Shown here: piece by piece, positions 1 through 5,935 of the stretch
Position numbering within the stretch: position 1 is the first letter of the stretch
How the letters are laid out: each line of letters begins with the position of its first letter
Assembly (NCBI GenBank): GCA_016462375.1
Contig: JAEMTJ010000008.1
Span: 1 to 6,147, forward strand
Length of the DNA: 6,147 nucleotides
Direction of reading: 5' to 3'
Origin: Rhodoluna sp.
GTDB lineage: Bacteria; Actinomycetota; Actinomycetes; Actinomycetales; Microbacteriaceae
Made by a program: the position numbers and the translations under genes
Notes under the pieces: generated by a model
Databases searched by the model: none
Told to the model about the DNA's origin: nothing
What the model saw: the letters and a program-made list of their open reading frames with translations, nothing else

Positions 1-1202
1 ACATAGTCGCCATTTGGGTCAAACTTCAAACCCTGCATCACTGGATTAAATATTCTGTAATAGGGGGATGCATCTGTCCCACAACCCGCAGTCCATTGCC
101 AACCGTGTGCATTTGAAGCTGGATCAAAGTCACTAAGGTGTTTTTCGAAGTGCAAAGCACCTTGAGTCCATTCAAGATGCAGGTCTTTCACTAAGAATGA
201 AGCAACAATCATGCGAACTCGATTGTGCATCCAACCTTCGGCTAACAACTGGCGCATGCCGGCATCAACCATTGGATAACCAGTCTTACCTTGGCACCAA
301 GCTGTGATACGCTCTTGGGCCTTAGCGCCTTGGTCATACCTGAGTTTTTTGAACCGAGGCTCGTAGTAGTCAGTTTGCGTGTGCGGATAGTGATGCAAGA
401 CGTCAGCATAAAATTCACGCCATGCGATTTCCTTTCGGAACACAAAAGAACCCTGGTCATCACCAAGTTCAGCTAGAAGTGTTCTCGGATGAATCTCACC
501 GTGAGCTAGCGCATGGGAAAGGTGCGAAGTTCCGCTTAGATCCGCCCTATTCCTGTCTTCGCTGTAATTGATCACGGCACGTACTTGGAATCGCTTGAAT
601 GTTCTGAGGGCAAATGCCTCACCAGCAACCACCTTGATTGGTGAAGCTTTCTTAGGCACTGGGATAGCTGAATTCTGAGGCAGTGAGAGCCAAGAAACCG
701 TTTTGCTTGGAACCCTAAGAGGAGCAGTATTGGCAAGCTGATCCCATGACTTGAAAAATGGAGTGTAAACGCGATAGTTGCTGCCATCTGGTTTCCTGAC
801 TGTGCCAGGTGTAACTGCGTAAGCCGAACCGACGAGTTCCAGTTCCAAATCTCTATCATTGAGGGCTTTAGCCACTAGCTGTTGCTCTAGAACACCTTGT
901 GGATCAAAACGTTGCATCGCAAACACCTGTTTGGATCCAGTCGCAAGGCAAGCATCAACTATTTTCTGGCCAAGTTCATCAATTTGTTGATAACTAAAAA
1001 CACTTAGTGCGTTACCGAGAGATTCCTTCAGAGAATTTAGCGATTCAGTCAAACTGTGTTGACGGATCCCTTCAAGTTCTTCATACTCCTTAGAATCGAA
1101 TGCGAAAAGAGGGTAGATGTCTTTAGTTGAAGTTATAGCCTCATTAAGAGCCTCGTTGTCTTGAACTCGGAGGTCTTTGCGAAACCAAAAGATAGCACTC
1201 AT
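1..1202 (-). CDS. phrB: Deoxyribodipyrimidine photolyase, class I CPD type (partial, 3' end beyond window)
   Basis: Flavoprotein that uses blue light to split cyclobutane pyrimidine dimers in DNA. The reading frame is open from an ATG at 1202-1200 to the left edge (400 codons); the family is usually about 450-470 residues, so roughly the last 50-70 are missing. The N-terminal antenna-domain signature WFRKDLRVQDNEAL lies at about residues 6-19. FAD-domain motifs follow: Y213, GTSHLS (224-229), WREFY (261-265), GKTGYPMVDAGMRQL (305-319), GWMHNR (323-328) and NAHGWQW (364-370). By my alignment to E. coli PhrB, the dimer-contacting residues E274, W277, N341, M345 and W384 correspond to E258, W261, N327, M331 and W370, and the flavin-N5 asparagine N378 to N364, so it should be active on CPDs. 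The start overlaps the ctaA stop as ATGA, which suggests coupled translation. The antenna chromophore cannot be decided: the usual Asn-containing strand near residue 96 reads MQRFDPQG. The family call is secure; the (6-4) or cryptochrome alternative is unlikely. Confidence 0.93.
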   Translation of the reverse strand, partial: MSAIFWFRKDLRVQDNEALNEAITSTKDIYPLFAFDSKEYEELEGIRQHSLTESLNSLKESLGNALSVFSYQQIDELGQKIVDACLATGSKQVFAMQRFDPQGVLEQQLVAKALNDRDLELELVGSAYAVTPGTVRKPDGSNYRVYTPFFKSWDQLANTAPLRVPSKTVSWLSLPQNSAIPVPKKASPIKVVAGEAFALRTFKRFQVRAVINYSEDRNRADLSGTSHLSHALAHGEIHPRTLLAELGDDQGSFVFRKEIAWREFYADVLHHYPHTQTDYYEPRFKKLRYDQGAKAQERITAWCQGKTGYPMVDAGMRQLLAEGWMHNRVRMIVASFLVKDLHLEWTQGALHFEKHLSDFDPASNAHGWQWTAGCGTDASPYYRIFNPVMQGLKFDPNGDY

Positions 1203-2086
1203 TTTGAATGAAGCAAGTTTCTAGTAATTAACAGATGTAATGTAAGCATGCTTGCTAGCACTGAGGCTCCGAACATGTGTAATGCAACTAGTTCAATTGG
1301 AAGACCAATTCGAGCCTGCAAGATTCCAACGCCGGCTTGAATTGCGATTATTCCAAGAAAACCTAGGTTTATTTTTTTTGCGAATTGCGGCGTGTTCCTT
1401 GCTCTGAAATAGAGAATAGTTTGCAGCAACACCAAAGCAAGCAAAAGGTAGGCGGGGTAGCTGTGGATGTGCACAAGGAAATCCGAGTTCAGTCCATTTC
1501 TCGGAGTCTCACTATCTCCGGCATGAGGCCCAGAACCAGTAACGATTATTCCAATGATGATGGCGACTAACCCAACATAAAAAATTATGGGCGTCAGCCG
1601 CTTTGATAATTGATTTGTTTCAAAACTCCAATTGCCGTAAAAACGCCAAACCAGAATGGTGGCAATTCCTATTAGCACTGCTGAAACTAAGAAGTGAGCT
1701 CCAACAATCCAGGCATTTAGACCTGCTAGAACTGTGATGCCGCCAATAACAGCCTGAATGACGATGCCAAACCCCAAAGCGAATGCTGGCCAGATTAAAC
1801 CATTTCTTTCGTTCTTAGCAAGACGAAGAATTGTCAAATAGGTCAAAATAGCCACGATCAACAAGACGAAGGTCAGCAACCGGTTGGCAAACTCAATAAT
1901 TCCATGAATCCCGAGTTCTGGAACTGTTGTGTATGAACCTGGTTCGCATTCCGGCCAAGTTGGGCAGCCGAGTCCTGAACCAGTTAGGCGGACAGCGCCG
2001 CCAGTGACCACAATCAAAATTTGGCTGACTAGAGATGCCCAAACATAAAGCCTTAACCGCTGTGCTCCTAGAATCGAGTTCAACAA
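1199..2086 (-). CDS. ctaA: Heme A synthase (COX15/CtaA family)
   Basis: Polytopic membrane enzyme that oxidises the C8 methyl of heme O to a formyl group, giving heme A for aa3-type cytochrome oxidase. It is 295 residues, normal for the bacterial family, with about eight hydrophobic helices. The first helix leads into GGAVRLTGSGLGCPTWPEC (29-47), which carries the paired extracellular-loop cysteines C41 and C47. Candidate heme ligands are H131 (AHFLVS), H206/H208 (VHIHSY) and H270 (ALHMFG). The TGSGPHAGD motif is at 183-191. In the second helix the motif is EFANR (65-69), with N68 where the Bacillus enzyme has a heme-ligating histidine; I recall EFGNR as common in actinobacteria, so this is probably lineage-typical. 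The start is TTG at 2086: an in-frame TAA lies shortly upstream with no ATG or GTG between, and a GAGAGG Shine-Dalgarno sits 9 nt before it. The next codon is also TTG, so the exact start could be one residue later. It is divergent from sufB and overlaps the photolyase gene by 4 bp. Confidence 0.95.
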   Translation of the reverse strand: MLNSILGAQRLRLYVWASLVSQILIVVTGGAVRLTGSGLGCPTWPECEPGSYTTVPELGIHGIIEFANRLLTFVLLIVAILTYLTILRLAKNERNGLIWPAFALGFGIVIQAVIGGITVLAGLNAWIVGAHFLVSAVLIGIATILVWRFYGNWSFETNQLSKRLTPIIFYVGLVAIIIGIIVTGSGPHAGDSETPRNGLNSDFLVHIHSYPAYLLLALVLLQTILYFRARNTPQFAKKINLGFLGIIAIQAGVGILQARIGLPIELVALHMFGASVLASMLTLHLLITRNLLHSK

Positions 2087-2095
2087 GAAATAAGA

Positions 2096-2101
2096 CCTCT
2101 C
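2096..2101 (-). promoter_or_regulatory. Ribosome binding site deciding the TTG start of ctaA
   Basis: On the minus strand GAGAGG lies 9 nt upstream of the TTG at 2086. It supports a non-ATG start in a gene that has no ATG or GTG between the in-frame upstream stop and this point. Confidence 0.6.
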
Positions 2102-2123
2102 TCGGCATTTCGGGGGTTACGAA

Positions 2124-2151
2124 TTGGGTAACGTTTAGATAAACTTAGAAT
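2124..2151 (+). promoter_or_regulatory. Possible sigma-70-type promoter for the suf operon
   Basis: TTGGGT (2124-2129) and TAGAAT (2146-2151) are separated by 16 bp. The -10 matches TATAAT at five of six positions; the -35 matches TTGACA only in its first three bases. Transcription starting near 2158 would give a 5' leader of roughly 105 nt before sufB. The spacer contains the GTTTA-GA-TAAAC palindrome, a position suited to repression. The call is tentative because the -35 is weak. I saw no convincing promoter for ctaA on the other strand, although its promoter must lie in this same 178-bp region. Confidence 0.35.
2133..2144. promoter_or_regulatory. Palindrome GTTTA-GA-TAAAC, candidate operator
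   Basis: Perfect 5-bp arms around a 2-bp centre, lying inside the spacer of the proposed suf promoter. The compact symmetry fits a dimeric DNA-binding protein better than an RNA hairpin, because a 2-nt loop is too tight. It matches neither the cyanobacterial SufR site (CAAC-N6-GTTG) nor the actinobacterial LexA box. The regulator is unknown. AT-rich short palindromes can arise by chance. Confidence 0.35.
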
Positions 2152-2205
2152 ACTCGCGATGCTGGAAATAGATTAACTGGCACTCAGATCTTCAGCAATT
2201 TTTTA

Positions 2206-2223
2206 GAGAGAAATCTATCTCTC
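2206..2223. repeat. Inverted repeat GAGAGA-N6-TCTCTC
   Basis: Perfect 6-bp arms with a 6-nt spacer (AATCTA), about 40 bp upstream of the sufB start, and inside the leader if the proposed promoter is right. It could be an operator half-site pair, or in RNA a small hairpin. The low-complexity GA/TC arms weaken the case. No T-run follows, so it is not an intrinsic terminator. Confidence 0.35.
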
Positions 2224-2233
2224 ATCCTTCTGA

Positions 2234-2247
2234 AGGTTCGTGAACCT
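2234..2247. promoter_or_regulatory. Palindrome AGGTTC-GT-GAACCT, candidate operator upstream of sufB
   Basis: Perfect 6-bp arms around a 2-bp centre, ending 3 bp before the sufB Shine-Dalgarno. It is the best-conserved symmetry in the divergent region. The half-site order (GTTC then GAAC) is the reverse of a LexA box. A dimeric iron-sulfur or redox-responsive repressor acting on suf is the natural guess, but nothing in the sequence identifies it, and no regulator gene is adjacent. Confidence 0.4.
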
Positions 2248-2250
2248 ATG

Positions 2251-2257
2251 AAAGAGG
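2251..2257 (+). promoter_or_regulatory. Ribosome binding site deciding the TTG start of sufB
   Basis: AAAGAGG lies 7 nt before TTG 2265. The sufB frame is closed by TGA at 2241-2243 and contains no ATG or GTG start between that stop and the TTG, so this site fixes the start at the TTG. The ATG at 2260 is only 2 nt from the site and terminates after two codons. Confidence 0.7.
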
Positions 2258-2264
2258 TTATGTC

Positions 2265-3683
2265 TTGACTGACTCAGCAGTTTCACATCCAGAACTAGAA
2301 GGCCTTGGCGTCTATGAGTTTGGCTGGTCAGACAAGGATGACGCTGGCGCTAGCGCAAGACGAGGCATTAACGAAGAAGTAGTCAGCGATATCTCTGGAA
2401 AAAAGAGCGAACCACAGTGGATGCTGGACCTGCGTCTAAAAGGGTTCTCATACTTCTTGAAGAAGCCAATGCCAACTTGGGGAAGCGACCTGAGCGGTAT
2501 CGACTTCGACAACATCAAGTACTTTGTTCGCTCAACCGAGAAGCAAGCGAACACCTGGGACGACCTTCCAGATGACATCAAGAACACTTACGAAAAGCTT
2601 GGTATTCCTGAGGCTGAGAGACAGCGCCTAGTTTCTGGAGTTGCTGCTCAATATGAATCTGAAGTGGTTTACCACCAGATTAACGAAGAACTAGAAAAAC
2701 AGGGCGTTATCTTCCTAGATACCGATACGGCTCTAAAAGAACACCCAGAAATGTTCAAGGAATATTTTGGCACTGTCATCCCGGCTGGTGATAACAAATT
2801 TGCCTCGCTGAACACCGCGGTTTGGTCCGGTGGGTCATTTGTCTATGTTCCTAAGGGTGTGCACGTGGAGATTCCGCTTCAGGCATATTTCAGAATCAAC
2901 ACTGAGAACATGGGCCAGTTCGAAAGAACTTTGATTATTGCTGATGAGGGTTCATACGTTCACTACATCGAAGGCTGTACTGCACCTATTTACAAGAGCG
3001 ACTCTTTGCACTCAGCCGTGGTTGAAATTATTGTGAAGAAGAATGCTCGAGTTCGATACACAACCATTCAGAACTGGTCTAACAACGTATACAACCTAGT
3101 TACCAAGCGGGCCATCGCGCATGAGGGTGCAACCATGGAATGGATTGATGGCAACATTGGTTCAAAGGTAACCATGAAGTATCCTGCTGTAATTCTTGCT
3201 GGTGAACACGCTAGGGGAGAAACGCTTTCAGTCGCTTTCGCTGGAGAAGGTCAGCACCAGGATGCTGGCGCGAAGATGATCCATCTAGCTCCATACACTT
3301 CATCTTCTATAGTTTCTAAATCAATTGCTCGTGGTGGAGGAAGAACTTCATATCGAGGTGAAATTCGAGTAAACCCTGGTGCACACCACTCGGCTAACAC
3401 TGTTCGCTGTGATGCCCTCTTGATCGACACAATTTCTAGAAGTGACACTTATCCAGCTGTCGATGTTCGTGAAGACGATGTAACAATGGGACACGAAGCA
3501 ACAGTTTCTCGAGTAAGTGACGAGCAGCTGTTCTATTTGCAATCTAGAGGTCTTGCCGAGGATGAGGCTATGGCAATGATTGTGCGTGGGTTTATTGAGC
3601 CAATTGCGAAAGAGCTTCCAATGGAATACGCATTAGAGCTAAACAAACTCATTGAGATGCAAATGGAAGGCGCTGTAGGTTAA
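2265..3683 (+). CDS. sufB: Fe-S cluster assembly scaffold protein SufB
   Basis: Core subunit of the cytosolic SufBCD scaffold, where sulfide and iron are built into a nascent Fe-S cluster. It is 472 residues, normal for the family, and begins at TTG (M-T-D-S) with HPELEGLGVYEFGW following, as in actinobacterial homologues. The mid-protein motif VYVPKGVHVEIPLQ (193-206) and the beta-helix core SIARGGGRTSYRG (353-365) are clear. There are only two cysteines: C238 in EGCTAP and C382 in VRCDALL, which by alignment match E. coli C254 and C405, the sulfur-entry and cluster-assembly positions. E411 in GHEATVSR matches E. coli E434. The N-terminal cysteine cluster of the E. coli protein is absent, as I recall for actinobacterial SufB. 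It is the first gene of the operon and overlaps sufD by one base (TAATG), which implies tight translational coupling and matched stoichiometry. Confidence 0.97.
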   Translation: MTDSAVSHPELEGLGVYEFGWSDKDDAGASARRGINEEVVSDISGKKSEPQWMLDLRLKGFSYFLKKPMPTWGSDLSGIDFDNIKYFVRSTEKQANTWDDLPDDIKNTYEKLGIPEAERQRLVSGVAAQYESEVVYHQINEELEKQGVIFLDTDTALKEHPEMFKEYFGTVIPAGDNKFASLNTAVWSGGSFVYVPKGVHVEIPLQAYFRINTENMGQFERTLIIADEGSYVHYIEGCTAPIYKSDSLHSAVVEIIVKKNARVRYTTIQNWSNNVYNLVTKRAIAHEGATMEWIDGNIGSKVTMKYPAVILAGEHARGETLSVAFAGEGQHQDAGAKMIHLAPYTSSSIVSKSIARGGGRTSYRGEIRVNPGAHHSANTVRCDALLIDTISRSDTYPAVDVREDDVTMGHEATVSRVSDEQLFYLQSRGLAEDEAMAMIVRGFIEPIAKELPMEYALELNKLIEMQMEGAVG

Positions 3684-4843
3684 TGAGCGCCCCGGTTCAA
3701 CATGGCTTAACTGAACACAGCCACGGCGCTGGTGTTCCGCTGCAAATCAGAAGCGATCGCCTTCGTTCAAGCTCTGTAGCTGATTTCCCTCAAATCACTA
3801 AGACGCAGGACCTATGGCGTTACCTAGATGCAGATCAATTGAAGGGTCTGGATGCTGATGTTCTCGCTGAGTATTCTGACCAGGTAAGTTTTTCTGGTCC
3901 TGCGGGTGTGAGTTTTGAATGGGTGCTCAGTTCAAGCGCTCCAGTCGGCTCTATCGGTCTTCCGGAAGACAGAGTTAGCGCTGCTGGATACACCAACGCG
4001 AGTAAGACACTGCTAGTTGAGGTTGCTGAAGAACTGGTTAGCAGTGAAGAAATAAGGATTGCCATCCATGGTGATTCAAGCTCCGCTTCTGCACTGCATA
4101 TTTTTATCTCAGCAGGCAAATTCAGTAACACAACTCTGATTCTTGAACACACCGGCTTAGGAGTTCTGAGCGAGAACGTCGAGATTTTAGTTGCAGATGA
4201 AGCCAAGATAAACATTGTTTCACTGCAAAACTGGGACAAAGGATCTGCCCACGTCTCAGCTCATTTTGCAAAGCTAGAAAGAAACTCGTTCCTAAAGCAC
4301 ACTGTGGCCTCATTTGGTGGTGACCTAGTTCGCATCACACCGATCGCAACATTCGCAGGTCCTGGAGCTGAAGTTGAGTTAAACGGTGTTTACTTTGCCG
4401 AAGCAGGTCAACATCTTGAAAACAGACCATTCGTAGACCATGCTGCGCCTAACTGCAAGTCAAGAGTGACCTATAAGGGTGCTTTGCAGGGAGACAAGGC
4501 TCACACCGTTTGGATTGGTGATGTGCTCATTCGTGCAGTTGCTGAAGGCACAGATACTTACGAGCTAAACAGAAATCTGTTACTCACAGATGGCACAAGA
4601 GCCGACTCAGTTCCGAACCTAGAAATTGAAACAGGACAAATTGAAGGAGCTGGTCACGCTAGCGCTTCAGGACGTTTTGACGACGAGCACCTGTTTTATC
4701 TTCAAGCAAGAGGTATCACCCCAGATGAGGCAAGAAGGCTTGTAGTGCTTGGGTTCTTAGTTGAAGTAATTCAGAAAACCTGCATACCTTCGCTAATTGA
4801 TTCATTAACGAACTTACTTGAAGAGAAATTAAATAGGAACTAA
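3683..4843 (+). CDS. sufD: Fe-S cluster assembly protein SufD
   Basis: Partner of SufB in the SufBCD scaffold; SufB and SufD form a heterodimer whose interface holds the nascent cluster, with SufC attached to each. It is 386 residues. The C-terminal part has the SufBD fold signature: AAPNCKSRVTYKGAL (254-268, with C258), a segment reading VPNLEIETG (310-318), then GAGHASASGRFDDEHLFYLQ (322-341). H325 in GAGHAS corresponds to E. coli H360, the interface cluster ligand; the neighbouring E. coli cysteine C358 is not conserved here. The N-terminal 100 residues are divergent, as usual for SufD. The ATG at 3683 shares its A with the sufB stop. It is followed after 3 nt by the Rieske gene. Confidence 0.94.
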   Translation: MSAPVQHGLTEHSHGAGVPLQIRSDRLRSSSVADFPQITKTQDLWRYLDADQLKGLDADVLAEYSDQVSFSGPAGVSFEWVLSSSAPVGSIGLPEDRVSAAGYTNASKTLLVEVAEELVSSEEIRIAIHGDSSSASALHIFISAGKFSNTTLILEHTGLGVLSENVEILVADEAKINIVSLQNWDKGSAHVSAHFAKLERNSFLKHTVASFGGDLVRITPIATFAGPGAEVELNGVYFAEAGQHLENRPFVDHAAPNCKSRVTYKGALQGDKAHTVWIGDVLIRAVAEGTDTYELNRNLLLTDGTRADSVPNLEIETGQIEGAGHASASGRFDDEHLFYLQARGITPDEARRLVVLGFLVEVIQKTCIPSLIDSLTNLLEEKLNRN

Positions 4844-4846
4844 CTA

Positions 4847-5161
4847 ATGGCAATCAGAATTTGTAATGTGAGTGATATAAAGCCGGGCCGGGCCATTCGT
4901 GTAAAAATCGGTGACCACGCTTTAGCTATTGTTCACAGCCCAAACGGTGAAATTCACGCTATGGATGACAAGTGCTCACATGGCGAGATATCTCTAAGCG
5001 AAGGTTTTGTTGATGACGAGACTATTGAATGCTGGGCACATGGTGCAAAGTTCTCTTTAGAGACAGGCGTCCCACTATCACTTCCTGCTTTTGAACCAGT
5101 TAAGGTTTATGAGGTCTTAGTGCAGGATGATGAAGTTTTTATTGAATACGATCAGGCTTAG
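4847..5161 (+). CDS. Rieske-type [2Fe-2S] ferredoxin encoded within the suf operon
   Basis: Small soluble one-domain protein (104 residues) of the type databases call non-heme iron oxygenase ferredoxin subunit. The Rieske cluster motif is complete: C43-S-H45 in DKCSHGEISL and C62-W-A-H65 in ECWAHGAKF, giving two Cys and two His ligands. There is no signal peptide, membrane anchor or attached oxygenase domain, and no oxygenase genes are nearby, so a role in aromatic-ring dioxygenation is unlikely despite the family name. Its place between sufD and sufC, 3 nt after sufD with an AGGA Shine-Dalgarno (4835-4838) inside sufD, points to a job in cluster assembly. It could be an electron donor or a redox sensor, but this is inference. 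I remember the same gene order from other actinobacteria, so it is a conserved, poorly explained member of the operon. Confidence 0.93.
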   Translation: MAIRICNVSDIKPGRAIRVKIGDHALAIVHSPNGEIHAMDDKCSHGEISLSEGFVDDETIECWAHGAKFSLETGVPLSLPAFEPVKVYEVLVQDDEVFIEYDQA

Positions 5162-5179
5162 GCCACAAGGAAAGAGAAA

Positions 5180-5932
5180 ATGTCCATTCTTCAAGTAAAG
5201 AACCTCCACGTTTCTGTTGACACAGACCAAGGTGCCAAGGAAATCCTTAGAGGAGTCGATTTGACTATCCGCAGTGGAGAGATCCACGCAGTAATGGGGC
5301 CAAACGGTTCAGGTAAGTCAACTTTGGCTTATTCAATTGCTGGCCACCCTAAATATAAAGTCACCGATGGTGAAATCTTGTTGGATGGTGAAAACGTACT
5401 AGAGATGAGTGTTGATGAGAGAGCTCGCGCTGGTCTATTCCTAGCTATGCAGTACCCGGTTGAGATCCCTGGAGTTTCAGTATCAAACTTCCTGCGCACA
5501 GCTAAGACTGCCATCACCGGTGAAGCTCCAGCACTTAGAACTTGGATTAAAGATGTTCGCTCAGCGATGGACAATCTTAAGATAGACGCAACTTTCTCGG
5601 AGCGAAACGTGAACGAAGGGTTCTCCGGAGGCGAAAAGAAGCGTCACGAAATCTTGCAGTTAGAACTTCTAAAGCCTCGCTTTGCCATCCTTGACGAGAC
5701 TGACTCTGGCTTAGATGTCGACGCCCTAAAAGTTGTTTCGGAGGGCGTTAACCGAGCTCACGCAGCCTCAGACCTAGGTGTGTTGTTAATTACTCACTAC
5801 ACCCGAATCCTTAGATACATCAAACCTGACTTCGTGCACGTTTTTGTGGCAGGCAAGATTGCTGAAGAAGGTGGCCCAGAACTTGCTGATCGTCTAGAAG
5901 CTGAAGGCTACGATCGTTACGTGAAGGCCTAA
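5180..5932 (+). CDS. sufC: Fe-S cluster assembly ATPase SufC
   Basis: ABC-type ATPase that binds SufB and SufD and drives the conformational change needed for cluster assembly; it is not a transporter and has no membrane partner. It is 250 residues, standard for SufC. Visible motifs in order are Walker A GPNGSGKST (40-48), Q-loop Q91 (AMQYPVEIPG), the ABC signature FSGGEKKR (148-155) in its SufC-specific form, Walker B with catalytic glutamate FAILDE (168-173, E173), the D-loop SGLD (176-179) and H-loop histidine H206 (LLITHYTRIL). All catalytic residues are intact. The ATG at 5180 has AAGGA (5167-5171) 8 nt upstream. The gap of 18 nt after the Rieske gene is the longest in the operon but still contains no room for a separate promoter. 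Confidence 0.97.
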   Translation: MSILQVKNLHVSVDTDQGAKEILRGVDLTIRSGEIHAVMGPNGSGKSTLAYSIAGHPKYKVTDGEILLDGENVLEMSVDERARAGLFLAMQYPVEIPGVSVSNFLRTAKTAITGEAPALRTWIKDVRSAMDNLKIDATFSERNVNEGFSGGEKKRHEILQLELLKPRFAILDETDSGLDVDALKVVSEGVNRAHAASDLGVLLITHYTRILRYIKPDFVHVFVAGKIAEEGGPELADRLEAEGYDRYVKA

Positions 5933-5935
5933 TAG

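Noticed and set aside
572..859. A 95-codon minus-strand frame overlapping the photolyase gene
   Set aside because: It lies in another frame of the photolyase coding sequence, whose own frame carries continuous family motifs. The product shows no family features.
1893..2108. A 71-codon minus-strand frame beginning with ATG upstream of ctaA
   Set aside because: It runs in a different frame from the clear CtaA protein and has no motif; the ATG only looks attractive because ctaA itself starts with TTG.
2192..2204. T-run (2199-2204) as a terminator
   Set aside because: No stable hairpin precedes it; only the 6-bp AGATCT self-complementary site is nearby.
2234..2247. Possible intrinsic terminator or LexA box
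   Set aside because: The loop would be only 2 nt and no T-run follows, so it is not a terminator. The half-sites are GTTC...GAAC, the opposite order to the LexA consensus GAAC-N4-GTTC.
2087..2264. Known SufR operator, T-box or riboswitch
   Set aside because: I searched by eye for the CAAC-N6-GTTG type of SufR site and for conserved riboswitch cores and saw none; the region is too short for most riboswitches.
2265..2270. TTGACT as a -35 promoter box
   Set aside because: It coincides with the sufB start codon, and no good -10 follows at the right distance that would precede another gene.
3835..4239. A 134-codon open frame on the minus strand inside sufD
   Set aside because: It is fully antisense to a well-supported gene, has no recognisable domain, is rich in Ser/Thr/Leu as expected for a shadow frame, and has no sensible neighbour.
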